Below are positions 1-12,389 of a DNA stretch of 64,000 nucleotides, piece by piece (within the stretch, counting starts at the first letter, position 1; the number at the start of each line of letters is the position of its first letter). The translations under genes were made by a program, and so were the position numbers. This DNA comes from Trileptium ribeirensis (lineage: Eukaryota; Nematoda; Enoplea; Enoplida; Thoracostomopsidae). The stretch is from contig JASANE010003505.1 of NCBI GenBank assembly GCA_030248225.1, positions 23,978 through 87,977 on the forward strand, in the 5' to 3' direction. Under the pieces are notes generated by a model. The model worked only from the letters and a program-made list of their open reading frames with translations, did not search any database and had not been told where the DNA came from.

Positions 1-289
1 TACGCGCTTCGCTTTACGATGAACACTCTGATAAATATGTCAACTTAGGTACTTTAATTTCGAATTTCATGGGTTAAGGGACAATAATGTGGACCTAAGG
101 GATATAAAAATTTCAAGAATACATATAATTGATGACACAGTTGTATAGTACCTTGTAATATTAAATATGTTATTGCGTTAAACTATATATAATTAAAATA
201 AAATATTCTCTATATTATAACTATATTAATAGTTATAACATGATGTTACAATTATTATAATATGCATAAAGTAATGGATAGAATTAACC
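1..289. other. AT-rich DNA, no gene seen
   Basis: No open frame or repeat with a recognisable identity. The stretch 170-270 is almost pure A/T. A GGTTAAGGGAC-like string near 73-83 resembles, on the opposite strand, the GTCCCTTAAAT repeats at 1375-1427. Confidence 0.5.
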
Positions 290-470
290 ACACACGGGCA
301 CGCGCGCAAACGCACAGGCACGCTAGTGTGTTTAAACGCACTCGCATGCAAACTCTTTTAAACGCACACGCGGTTAAAACAGCACGCAGGCAGAAGTGTT
401 TGAATGGACAGGCACACAAACATATTTAAACGCAAACAAGTCGAAACGCATTTGCGCGCGTGCGATTTTT
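290..470. repeat. CA/CG-rich degenerate minisatellite
   Basis: The block alternates C/A and G/C dinucleotides and repeats strings such as TTTAAACGCAC and GGCACGC several times with drift. It differs sharply in composition from the A/T-rich flanks. No coding potential was seen. Confidence 0.6.
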
Positions 471-2455
471 ATGCAGTTAATTTTATCGTAGATATTGCAT
501 AATTCTATATTGTGTATTCTAATTGCAAAAATTAGAAAATATAGTTACATTATATGTCGAAAATTATCAGCGACGCTCTATCTCAGCTGAATGTAGGGTG
601 CTCAGCTGTAGTAACCAAGTTTAGTTACACAAAAATTTCCATCCGGGACAAACTACTGACAGCGAGGATAGAACATAGGTGTCCAAAAGAAGGTAGGAAT
701 TATCCTGAGTACGTTCCAGAAAAAACATTTGAAGGGAGTGCGACCCACAAGGGTCTGGGCGAAAGGTGCGACAGCCTCTGAGGATCCGACCATTTCACCC
801 CGTCATGCAACCTTTAGCTCTCTCCCAAGCGCGTCAGCGCGGAAAATTTTGACAAGCTTTTAAAAAAATTTGGTAAAAATTAACACAAATTACCAAAATT
901 GGGGAAAATTTTAGCAAAAATTCGGGAAAGCAGGCCATAAATTTAAGAAAATTTAAGTCAAACCGCATCAAAACTGGTTCAAAGCTTAGACCCTTCCTGT
1001 GCGAAATCTAGGGGTTCGGACTCCCCTCGTCAACATACGTAGCGCACCAATGATAATAATGCAACATATTTTGTTAATATATTGTTTTCGGCGCATTTTG
1101 TATTCTTCATAAAATTTTGCTAAAATTTTTGGGGTTGGGAGCATGGCCTCTATGTGGGGGTAAATAATACGGCTTGGAAGCTACAGGTTACCTATAATTT
1201 TATAACAATATAGTATATATATACCTTGGGGGCAATAACTTAAAGTTTATTATATCAAAAACATTAATTTTCGAACCAAAAACCAAGATTGACCTGGTAA
1301 TATGTGCCAACATTAGACGATGGCTTCGGATAATGCAGCTAGTTTAATATTGAGTTTCTGCCGCTTTTTAGTATGTCCCTTAAATCCAATCAGGGTCCCT
1401 TAAATGCTGTACTAACGTCCCTTAAATACATGAAAATAAGCCATTTAAAGGACAAAACAATTTTCACCTCGTAAAAACTTCAGTTATAATTCGATGAAAT
1501 TAAGAAAATGACTATACACGCTGGGGTTAGCGAAACAAAAACTTGTTGAAAAAAACTGAAATATGCACGAAAGTTTTTAAATTCTCGTCTGATTTTTTAA
1601 ATGCGGTTATTTCGCGTTTGCTAAGCACATCCATCTTCTAAAGTGTATATTAACTTGATAGACGCAGAGCTTCAACCGCACTTGAGAAATAATTCCAACA
1701 AAAGTTGTGTAATCGTTCCAGAACAACGAATGCCGCAACAAATATTTCAGAGTATCCACAGTTTATGATTCAAATTAGCTAACAAGGGGTTTAAAGATAT
1801 AGTACAAGGGGAAGATTTATAAATATGCATTAACAACCAGTAGAAAGCGCAGACATTAACATTTTGTGCATTCGGGAAACCGATCAGTCTCCGACCTTTT
1901 GTTGTTGAATCATAATTTATATCACAAAGAAGATCAGTAAGTATATATTTGCATTAGGTCTTAGATTACATATAAATGATACAAAGCCCAGTTAACGACG
2001 GCACTAGGAAATATTCTACATTATTGTATGTATAATCTGCAGCTCATAACTAATGAAAATTTATAGTTTACTGCTTCAGCAAAATTGCTTCGAATGTCTT
2101 GATAGGGGAAATTTTTTGTCACAACTGTCAACTGTGACATTGTTTTGGCTTATTTTTAAATGGGTATTACACGCTGCTGCGAGTAATACACAGTGTGAAA
2201 GTGCAAGCTAGTCGAAATGGTCAGTAATTTTTGACTTCGTGCGTTGCGAAAATGATGAATAGTAAGCGATGCAGAGTCAGCTCACGTTTTAGCTCTAGAT
2301 TACAAAAAATCCCAAAACATACAATTTTTTTATAAATTATTCGCTGACATGATTATCAACTTAAGAAGCCATGGCTCCGAATCTCTATGTAAGAATGTTA
2401 TTGAATTAAAAATTTTGAGATGACTATGGCATGTTCGCTAACCGGTATAGTCACA
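471..2455. other. Unassigned AT-rich interval
   Basis: No gene recognised. A 75-codon frame at 554-781 has no family signature and is probably chance. The stretch 780-1030 has GC-rich edges around an A/T core (about 840-960) with repeated AAATTTT and GCAAAAATT strings. Similar GC-edged A/T blocks occur near 22490-22690, 24000-24240 and 62620-62790, so this may be one end of a dispersed repeat family. 1375-1453 holds a short tandem repeat, listed separately. Confidence 0.4.
1375..1453. repeat. Spaced GTCCCTTAAAT repeats
   Basis: GTCCCTTAAAT occurs exactly at 1375, 1395 and 1417 (20-22 bp apart), followed by an inverted partial copy, ATTTAAAGGAC, at 1443-1453. The near one-turn-doubled spacing may be functional or may be a decayed tandem repeat. 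Confidence 0.6.
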
Positions 2456-2660
2456 CATGAACCGAGGTCCAAATTCACAAAGAGGGGAGTGGCGGATCCA
2501 AAGGTAGGGCGGTCGACGAATTCAACACTATCGACCCCTCATTTAACACCTATTGATTCATCCTCTACGGTACCTTTCTGCAGGGAAAGCCTAGACCTCC
2601 GGAGGGGGGATGGGGGTTGGGAAGATCGGAGCATCAGGGGCTAATCCACCCAACCCCTAT
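2456..2660. other. GC-rich island with G-runs
   Basis: A GC-rich block inside A/T-rich DNA. About 2598-2623 contains four close G-runs on the plus strand (GGAGGGGGGATGGGGG, then TTGGG), which could fold into a G-quadruplex. A 74-codon frame covers it but shows no protein signature. Probably a fragment of an inserted element. Confidence 0.45.
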
Positions 2661-4040
2661 GAGCATGTGTGCGGTATAGTGCAAGCTTTTGATATAATTC
2701 AAGCTAGAAATTATTTTAGCTCCTCTGAAGCATCGTTTGTTCCACTCAAGTGTAAGGGAATTACGTAAACTTCCAGGTATAAGATGTGTAACTATAATTG
2801 TATACGATTAATTAGAATTTCTGACTTGAATCAGCACCATATCTGCCTCACCGTTTGATTATAAACACTGATGTGCTTTGAGCGTAGCATCAAAGATCGT
2901 GTGGTACAGCGTTGACACGTAAGAAGGAGGTGAGTGTTTACCAAGAGCAGACGCAGCCCTTTCCTGCCAACATGATTGCCTATATTTAGCTTCTCCAATT
3001 GTTCTACGTCACGATTGTAAATGTATCACGCAGAAAGCGTGTACTATCAATCCAGAATTTTTGCATCAAATTCTAAATTTGTAACTAAGGTTTATATTAA
3101 AAAAGTTACTTTATTTATTATGCTCAGCCGATCAACAAATATTCTTGTAACATTAGAATTGGGCTGTTTGTGGAAGACAAAGTGTCGAATCACTCAAATC
3201 TTCAAATATGGAAATGCGAGCAGATGGATGAGTTAAGGTAAAGATATGACGGTTGTAAAGCTATTCGTGGTAACAATTAATTTTGAGCCGCATGGAAATA
3301 TGGAAGCTTTAACGCGTTTCCACACTTTCGTAGAATGGCTGAAATTAATCTTTATTCTTAGCGGCTTTCGTGTTATATCATATTCTGGGTTTTTAGCTGA
3401 TGTGACTTTATTTTCAAATAAAAAATTAGCTTTCGATTTCAAGTTACATAAATAACTAGATTTACTGTTAACGTTTGAACAGTACATATAGCTTGTTGAT
3501 ACTACAGTTAGCTGCTACATTATATTACTTGAGAAAGAAGTTTGTAATTTTATAAAATAATAAAATCGCAGAAATTTTAATACTTTTTAGATCAGACTAT
3601 CTATTTTCGCTTTCAAACAAATTGATTTCTGACAAAACTATAGACAGTTAGTAATATGCAGTAAATAGATTATAAAAGAATATAAATTACAGTCGGAAAT
3701 TTTAACAGTCTCAGCTGACCGCCTAATGCTGTAGTTATGAGTAAATATTTTCAGCATAAGTGTGGCCAGCTATGTAATCGTAAAATTATCCAAAATTTCT
3801 TTGCAAGATTTTAGCATAATCGCTTGGATTTGTCTCCAGATATAGAAATGGAATTTCCTCAGCGTCAATAATCGTAAAAATATGGTAAATTTATGGAAAT
3901 CCATTCATTGTAGACATGTGTATATATTTAAGCTGGAAATTAAAAAATGAACTGTAAAACCAAGAATATAGGAAAATAATAATTAAATATCTGAAATATA
4001 AATAATAATAAATTATAATAATAATAACAAAATAATATAA

Positions 4041-4120
4041 TAATTAATAATATAATTATAATACTGAAATATATGCAATAATTAATAATATAATTATAAT
4101 ACTAAAATATATGCAATAAT
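4041..4120. repeat. 38-bp A/T tandem duplication
   Basis: A 38-bp A/T unit starting at 4041 repeats from 4079 with one visible substitution. It sits between two copies of GAACnGnAAAACCAAGAATATA, near 3948 and 4143, so a larger segment of about 195 bp may also be duplicated. Confidence 0.75.
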
Positions 4121-4860
4121 TAATGTTTAAAAGATAAAAATTGAACAGCAAAACCAAGAATATAACACATACGTATTCAGGGGTGTGAAAGCTTAGTATC
4201 TGGAAAGAGAGGCTTGATGTATAAGCAGGAATTCTCAAGGACCGTCAGCCTTTGATATCATACTTAAATACAGCAAGTTCAACCAAGAAACTCACAGTAT
4301 TTTCTCACGATAATAGCTGCACTTTGTCAATAAATTTAAGTTGACCAACACGCTCCCATTTTGAGTACTACCTATTATGTGCAATATCAACCGCCAACTT
4401 GGTGTATTATTCTACAATGCGGACAGGGCTTATTAGCGCACAGCTTGACCAGACTATACATATCTGCGATCCGGGCTTTAATGGCACTTTTGGATAAATT
4501 TGTATCTAGGCTGTAATAAAAGTGTTTATTAGAACTCAACTAAATCTTGAAAGTCTGCAGTGAAACATTTTACTATATTTTAATCACACCCGTCAGATTG
4601 CGACATCATTTCTTACTTTCAGCAAGTGTCCATGATGACAAGCTTTTAGTCTTATGAATAGGGTGACTTTTTACTCTCTCTGAAAATATATTAATTGACC
4701 ACTGCATACCATTTAACGTTCAATATTTGAGATTTTATTCCACACGTCTGGTAAGAGTGTATTAGCAAACATACGTGGCTTGGTTTGGGTAAATGCTAGA
4801 CTCTGCAAATTTTGTCGCAACAAGAAACAATCTTGGAAATTACGAAAGACGCAATTTATA

Positions 4861-4890
4861 CAATACGTTATGCAATACGTTATGCAATAT
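4861..4890. repeat. 12-bp tandem repeat
   Basis: CAATACGTTATG is repeated twice in full, followed by a partial third unit. On the minus strand it gives a repetitive ITYC peptide in a chance frame. Confidence 0.8.
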
Positions 4891-6165
4891 GCAAGGCATA
4901 AAGTCACTTAGAACACTGAAAGTTGTCACATTCTGAATTCGCGCAAATTAAGCTTGATCATTTGAGAGAGGTGTAAAGAAAATTAACTTACCAGTAAATT
5001 TATTTTAATCTTATGCCGTTTACCTCAATGAAATGGAAATGAATTTTAATTATGTTGCACTTAAGATGACTGTTTCATTATCTCTTAAAATTTGTTAAAC
5101 AACGACCTGCAAATTTTTTAGACGTGGAAAAACTCTACATCGGCTTGAATGAACTAAACTATTCAATTTCTCAAAAGGTAATTTTTTTAATACAAAGTAG
5201 ATTTGTAATTGAAAAAATACATGTTGACTGCCAAGTATGCCGCCTCCCTGTCAAGATGTGGTACTACTGTTCACCTGTTTTGTTACACTGCGTATCACAC
5301 TGTGGTCAAATGTGCTTTTGATTATCAAGTACTGCATCAGAACCATGCATATTGTATATCTAACATCTTTTACAATGTTTCGCTGCAGTAGTGGGGATTC
5401 CAGTCGTTTCAAAAACGTTGTCATATTTCCAGATCTAACAACACTGAAGCGTAACAGTATTGTGCTATGTCATTTCTTTAGCGTTGCTATATGTTGTGAT
5501 ACGGCAACGTTAATACACGGTTTAACATGCCAAACGTATTGATTTATTTTCTTCGTTTCCTATAATCATAATATTTCCTTGATAACACAGTGGACAAATA
5601 TAAGAACCAGCGGGATCATAGATCAAGTGGAATGTTTTCCGAGTGCTGTGGTACAATGTGATGCATTAGGTTAAAATTTTATTGTTTACTCCTGTAGTCT
5701 TGGATTTTGTTTCCATGCAAGTCTGTGAACTCTGTGAACCTGATCTCAGCACTGTGCACGAGCCTATTTGTGTACCTAAGTAATATCCATAGGACTGCCA
5801 TCAGGTCTTCATCCTCATAGTAAGACTCGGATCCTTTTTATTCGCTATTGGGCAAAACAAGTGTTGTCGTGATAACGTGTCTCTTTGAAACAAGATAATA
5901 TTCATAATAAAACTCAAAAGCAAAAGGTGTAGGCCGTGGATTTAAAAAATGACAAAGAGACCTAATGCTGCGCCCAACTCCAAAAAATGGAAACAAATGG
6001 CAGCGCAAGGATGTTAGGTTAAAAGCTACTGCAGCAGTATAGGAGTAATTAATATAGAGTATCTTCACACTCTATAACAAACAATCAAGGACCGACCAAA
6101 GGGTGGTCGCGGTGCCCTAGCCAACTATTAGTTTGACTTTTGGAGTTCCATTGGTGCTATAAGTA

Positions 6166-7286
6166 ATGAGCGACTAAACTTAAAATGGCCCCGCCTACCA
6201 TCCTATTTTTAAAATTGACATATTTTTTGTAACAGAACACTTCTTTGTGACTGCATAATTTAGTAAAACCCATTTAAGAACAGCAGTGGTGGCATAAAAT
6301 TGATAATTTTTGGTTGGCAAATTCGTTAAAAAATCCACAAATTGTTAAAAACATAATTTTGTGAGCTAAGTTCGTGAGTTTGTTCGTGAACAGTGTTACA
6401 AAGAGACATCGCTCGACACATGGGGTTCAATAACTCAGAGAGGGAAAATATTTTAAACATGTTGTTCAACATTTGAAATGAAGAATTCCTAAACTTGTTC
6501 CTGAACGGAAACGTATAAAAAATAAAATTTGTTCGCGAACACAGACGTATATTCTTAAGCAAATGTTGTTCGCCAACACAAACGTAGTTCTTAAATAAAT
6601 TTATTTTTGTATGGATTATTTTGTCTTATAGAAATACGAAAGCGACATCCCTATGAGCATGTATGATTAAAATACCAATCAACAAATGTTTGCGAACATT
6701 TGCTTTTTAAAATTAAAGTTGCGGTGAAGATAATAACTTATTAATCGTGCTCGCGCTGTGTTTGTATCTACAATTTATTAATGAACATTTCATGGCTGAA
6801 ATTGCTCGCGAACAAGTTCTTTTCTATATCGTACTCGACTATGATTCCAGGTTAATAATTTAATGATTTTACAAATTTGTTGAAAATTGAAAATATGAAA
6901 ACTATTTGTTCGTGAATACTTCAACAATTACAGAAAATTCAACTCGTTTTGTGAACAAAAATTTGTTCAATTTCATTTGAAATGGCAGAGTTCGCGAATG
7001 CTGAAAACTAAAAGTTTTAACCACGTTCGTGTTGGCGAACAAAAGCGAATCATGAATTAGTCAATATTCTAATTATTAGTGAACCGTTTTGTTCTCATAA
7101 GAAATCGCCAAAATTCTGTTCCGCGACAGCAGTAATTTCTGGCAGTTGGATTCCACTTTGTCCTATTTTGGTTAACGAAAAACCGTCCCAAATTCCATGT
7201 TTGTTCCGTAACAATGCTTTTTGATTAAAAAGTGGCTTTGACACAATATGATGGCCAACGGGGTCATTTTAAGTTTAGTCGCGCAT
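6166..7286. mobile_element. TIR element with TGTTCGCGAACA palindromes, copy 1
   Basis: The ends are inverted repeats: the left end reads ATGAGCGACTAAACTTAAAA and the right end, reverse-complemented, reads ATGCGCGACTAAACTTAAAA. The match continues through a CCCCG and a CCATC. Between them lie many variants of a 12-bp palindrome: one perfect copy, TGTTCGCGAACA, at 6530-6541, and diverged ones such as TGTTTGCGAACA near 6688 and TTGGCGAACA near 7032. There is no coding frame of note, so this is a non-autonomous DNA element of about 1.1 kb. No clear target duplication was found. Copies 2 and 3 share the ends and the palindrome. The transposase superfamily is unknown. Confidence 0.75.
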
Positions 7287-7491
7287 AAAAAATATGTGTG
7301 AAAATTTACAAAACTTCCGTCTGAGTATTTAAAAGTTTCGGCGTTTCGCGCCTTCCCTTAGCATGAAAACCACATCAGGCGCCTCCCTTAGCAAAATACT
7401 GGGTGCGCCACTCCAAACAATGTAGTCAAATTCTGACGTTACGCGTTCACAGGTATTATCGCGATTTCATTGTAATTGTTAGTGCCGTTAT
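7287..7491. other. Short spacer with CGCCTYCCCTTAGC direct repeat
   Basis: Between two elements. A 14-bp string, CGCCTTCCCTTAGC / CGCCTCCCTTAGC, occurs twice about 30 bp apart near 7348-7393. The insertion-site string TTAT (7488-7491) of the following element lies at the end. Confidence 0.5.
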
Positions 7492-7519
7492 TGTAACAGG
7501 ACCGTTTCGGTCTGTTACG
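7492..7519 (+). other. Terminal hairpin of large repeat copy 1
   Basis: The first 28 bases fold back: arm GTAACAG-G-ACCG pairs with CGGTCTGTTAC around a TTT loop, giving 11 pairs and one bulged G. Copy 2 keeps the same arms and differs only in the loop. Confidence 0.75.
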
Positions 7520-9674
7520 TTGGCCCTTACTTTCATCAAGGTCCACTTAGGACTCGACAAAGCCCGAAAGGCTGATAACCGGCGCACTAACGTGATCATA
7601 TTTAACGCCCATCGTATCAACCAGACCCCTGTAGCGCCATGGTCTAGTATTATCTGTTATCATGAATGCATTTTCCGCTTTCGTATAACCTTGCCCGTTT
7701 GTCTGATATGCTACTAATTGCCGTTATAATTGTAATACTAATTGGTTTTATGTAGAAATGCTCAGTTTTCGTGTATCTCGTACTTTTGTATTTACGCGAG
7801 TATGGAATTCAGAAGAAATTAACAGAACCTATTTATAGGAAAATTTTTGGATCTCTAGGGAATTCGACCAGGCCAAAATTTCTTGGGTACATTCTTAAGC
7901 ACATAAGATCAAAATCACGACAGTTCCGGAATAGGAGGCCTCTCGGCCGCTCGCCCTGCATCGAACGGTAGTGGCTGTTCGCTGAACGACGAACAGCACT
8001 CATACCGAAATTCGCTGGGGAGTAGTGAAATATATATTAAAATATTACTTTTACCTGGCTTACCCAAAACTTCTCTCCATGGTTGAGCTTAAAGGAAAAC
8101 GACAAACGCGAAAACAACAGATTTGGGTATTGGTAAACGAATGAACCGGACGCAGCTTCAACGAGCCGTAGCCGGTTACTGCTCCGGAATTCGAAACCAC
8201 GCCCCGAGTACTTTTCGGTACAAAATTTAATGCGCTTCCCAACGAGGTCCAGTAGAACAAATTCGGTTATAGGTTGTCGAGTTATATTAATAATTTCATC
8301 TCTCACTCGTCTAAACAACCGCTGCTTACGCTAAGTAGGGTTGTTGTAATCACTTAATCGCATCGCTTTTCGACGTCGCAAAACTCTTTCGGCCCCTGAT
8401 ACCTTCCCAAATCTAGGGCAAACCTTAGCCCGTTTTGTTTCTGACATAAAATACCATGTCTTCCTGGCTACGGCTAAAATACGAACCGATTCGGGCTAAA
8501 TCGCCTCCGAATTAACGCCATCGTCGGCTTTATAACTCTTTACGATTCCCTACGGAAGGCCCTAAATCAGCCTTTTAGTTGGCATCGTGTCGATTCATCG
8601 CATCCATAACCCAAAAGCATCGCCGAGTTATTTTATGCCCCTTTGTTTGCATACTGGATACGGCGAAGGCCCGTTGGCACTTTCATCTCCATCAAAATTA
8701 CTCGATCTGGAGCGTTGCAACCGCTCCCTCCTGTTCCAGTAGTAATTCCGGTAAGAGTTTGATGCATCATTGTGTAGCCCAGCACTAGTTACATAGATAC
8801 ATAGAGGGAATGGGGGAAGGTTCGGAGCCCCGCGGTGGCCCCTGTGGGTCCCGGGCTGCGGTGTCCTCCCGGTTGGTTATTCCCCAGGAGGTGCCCTGTC
8901 CCTGGCACCGGGGAAGGTCCCTTCCGGTGACGCGTTCTCCTTGAGAGGCCCATGAAACAACTTGTCTCATGAAAAATTCGAAATCTGAAATAAATACAAA
9001 CACGTAGACCGTAGGTAAACATGTAATGTTTACCTGTGGTCACACGATTTGTACGGGCATGACGTTCGAAGAGTCCATACATTGGGCGTAAGACCATTGG
9101 AATGTAGACATGGACGACAAGAAACAAAGGGATACAAAATGAATAGGCACCACAAACTAACATATCAACGTGCAATGTCTGAACGGTGATGCATGGAAAA
9201 TATGAGGATCGATCATTGAAAACCGGGTCGGGGTTCACATTTGAAGACTTAAATTGACAATGGTTTACTTTGCCTCTTTCATAATATTAGTAATTGTGTT
9301 TAATGATTTTAGTAACAATATTAAATATTTCTTGAATTGGAATGTTTATTATGGGAACGTCTGAATTGCCAGACGTAAACAAAAGGGTTAAAAGCCACAG
9401 AACAAAAAACGAAATCTCGACATTCACCCCAATTTTGCAGATGTTTTCCTATTGTCTGCCCCTTTCCCTAAAGTGACCACCGGTTTACTGTAACCGGTAA
9501 ATTCTAAAGTTTCTAAACCTTTCCGATTGGCCATCGGACTCAAAACAAGGAAATAAGGGGCGACGAAAGATCGACTGGGATTGGATATCAACAAAATCGC
9601 TATGTTAATATATAGGCGAAAATTTCGAGGTCGGACGTGACCTCCGACTTCTTCGAATCAGTCTAACTTCGACG

Positions 9675-9712
9675 CCACGGAGTTCGGTCGACTCTACTGG
9701 CCAGCTCCGTGG
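9675..9712 (+). other. Conserved stem CCACGGAG/CTCCGTGG
   Basis: Eight-base arms CCACGGAG and CTCCGTGG enclose a 22-base loop. The same stem is present in copy 2 at 35809-35846, with two loop substitutions (GGCCAG versus GACCGG). Confidence 0.6.
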
Positions 9713-9807
9713 TTATAGCTAGTAGTATGCTTTCAACGTGGCTTTATTGTTTTCGCGCATGGATTTTCTTTTTCTTTCATTGATCGAAGGACGGTCGACG
9801 AGGAATC

Positions 9808-9830
9808 CACATGACACCCCGTGTCATGTG
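9808..9830 (+). other. Compensated hairpin, copy 1
   Basis: CACATGACAC, loop CCC, GTGTCATGTG: ten uninterrupted base pairs. In copy 2 (35931-35953) three stem pairs have changed on both sides and pairing is kept. See findings. Confidence 0.8.
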
Positions 9831-10617
9831 AATGGGTAGTAGCTGGTGCTCCCCGCCGGGATCAAAGGTGTAAGTACGGGCGTGGGAGCTAGGAAGTACA
9901 AAGACGGGGGTTTAATTTCCCTGAGCTTAGGTGTATGTTTTCTTATCATTTGCGAGTACTAGTTATGCACTGCACGCTGCGGTGGTAACCACGATTAATA
10001 AATAGGAACAAAATTGCTAACGTCAGAAATCGGATCGATCAAGAATCTTGACCTTCAGACTTCATCCCGAAACACCATGGCCCCCGGTTTTTATGTATGT
10101 CTTGTCCATTCGCTCGATAGCCGGGAAGATGGACAATTCAATAATAATAACAATGTCAGCCCAGGAATAAATAGCACTTCTATGCCCCCACACCTGTTCA
10201 AGCAATAGAAGCTTTCTTATTTCTCTGTAACTGACCCTAGTAAAATGTCAGGTCGGCTAGCCCGACCTTGAACCCAAAATCAAGCCACCATTTAAAATTT
10301 ATCAGAGATACCGCCCGAATCGGGAGGATAGAAAAAGGGGAGATGGCACCAGCCTCTCACCCGAGCTTCGAGAGCTCAGCATTGTCAAGGAGCGTTAAAT
10401 CTGTCGCTCTGAGTAAATGAACGCACCACGATACAGGTCCCCGCGAGTGTCGCAAGTCACCTATCGCGTACCGTGGTACAAACTCCCATTCCCACTTTTG
10501 CCTATAAGCCCGAAACACGGCATAGCAATATTAAATTGTCCCCGTTTTGTTTAATACACAGGCAATGGAAAAGATATAGTGGAAACGAAGAGATATTCTA
10601 CTTCCCTAGGAACATCC

Positions 10618-10852
10618 CCAAATAGCGCAAAACATCCCAGGACATCGACCCGAACAAATAGGGGCACGTCCATGGCCGCTGCCCTCAGGAGCACCGTCTC
10701 TAGAGAAAGTTAGAGTAGGAATACCCATGTTTGTGATTCAGTGGATCAGGCCTCGCCTTGAGGCGTTATACCAGGCGATCAACACGTCCCCGAGATACCT
10801 GGATATCCTCGAGGATTTATCCCAGAATCGGGTGAGCGACATATCGGATTGA
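10618..10852 (+). pseudogene. Short frame shared by both large repeats (copy 1)
   Basis: One frame runs without a stop for about 75 codons and ends at a TGA after ISD. The equivalent frame in copy 2 ends at the same TGA. Shared peptide strings include GARPW, EALYQAI and SPRY, then ILEDL and QNR. Upstream, copy 1 has a stop and a one-base indel relative to copy 2. Many differences between the copies change amino acids, so protein-level selection is not evident. No family was recognised. It may be a remnant of a small element-encoded ORF or a chance open frame. Confidence 0.3.
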
Positions 10853-12389
10853 CCACGGTTGATCCAGCGACTTCCACAATCAGCCAATCCCGACGAACCC
10901 TCAAAGATCGCCCGACCCGATAACCCCAAGACATCCTTCCCTTATTACCTGTTTGTAAATACGTCGATTATGTAAGTAAACAGTTTACAACTTATAACCA
11001 ACAGGATGGTCGAGTTGTTAAGACAAATATATATCGCGGAAATTTTAACTTGGTCATGTAGGATCGAAACCCAGCTAGGGAAATGACCAGGTTCCTGTTG
11101 GACTTTTTGGTCCCCGTTTTCGGGTACTGCTAAGTAAAAGGGAAAATCTTTTGATCCCAACGGCCACCTTCTAAACTTCCGGATACCGAACGAAAAGAAA
11201 GATGGCGACACCCACGACTTTAACCTCGACCAAATGAAAATCGATCAAATTCCCCTCGGATTCTACCTAATTTAGGATAGTGGTCAAAATCTCTTTTAAA
11301 TCTCATAGGCCGGAGCCGTTGCCCCTACTTTTCAAAAATGGTTACACGATCCGAAATAATGAGCAAGAGCGAATGTGGACACTCGGCGGGGACTGAAGGC
11401 TAAGAGATGTCCAATCACTCAATGTTTAATCTAAACATTAAACTCACAAGAACCCACTCAAGCAAGAGTAATGGTCACGCTCATCTTAAACTTTGTAGGT
11501 CGGAGACATGCTCCGACCATCTACAAATTGCAAAACGGTCTGATATTGAATACGGTGGTCAGCGATCTTGAAGCGCTGAACACAATGGAAAGTTAGACCT
11601 CTAATAGTCACCTCGAAATCTCAGGTTGACAGGATGAAAGTTTAGCACTGCCAAGTGGTCATTCCTTGCACAACTGCTCGTGCATATTGCTCTTTCCCTT
11701 ACGGAGCGGATTCGACATACACCTGTAATGTTCAAGTGCATGCGTAGAACAGTTCCTAGCGAAATGAATCCACCTCAAATAGAAAATACGGAGTATGGAA
11801 TTTTGATTGTCGTATTGGTTTAAACTCAAGCTGCAGCAGATTTTACGCAATCGCGGAAATATATTCTTTAATGCGCCGGATTGCCCTATTGCAGACTCTT
11901 TAGCCCGAAATGCATGTTGTGCCCCCAGGCACTCATGGATAAGATACACCGTGCAAACATACGATTTGTCAAACACGTCAGGACAGTCATAACAATTGCA
12001 TCTTACTCGTATCTGAAACAGGGAGTACCTAACCTCATCCACCGTATTAGTTACATAGCCGTCCGGCAACTAGGGGATTTACTAGGGAATTATAGCTCAT
12101 ACAATACTTGTCGAGTATTAAAGCAAGGTTTCGTAAAGGGTTCGTTAGACAAATCAATCTTCGAACTGGTCTAGCATTGAAGAGAATTTTCGTATCGGAC
12201 TTACTAGGTGAATTGACCTGAGCTAAGAAGCTTACCAACTTATGATATGTTCTAACAGATGTACCATACTTGATACTGCTTTATTATTTTCATATATACT
12301 ATTTCTGTCATTGTCGTTGTATTTATTTTGGCATGCACGTTGTCCGTCCCACATCGCTGCGTTCAGAGCGAGCAATAGTCCCTATTTCC

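Larger units (their letters stand above)
2661..6165. other. Unassigned AT-rich interval
   Basis: No protein, tRNA or rRNA signature was recognised. Frames of 60-100 codons (for example 3246-3455, 5124-5321, 5237-5542, 5838-6068) lack family motifs, and several need non-ATG starts. Two small tandem repeats lie inside and are listed separately. Confidence 0.4.

Noticed and set aside
290..470. CRISPR-like spaced repeats in the CA/CG-rich block
   Set aside because: Units drift, spacing is irregular and the setting is eukaryotic.
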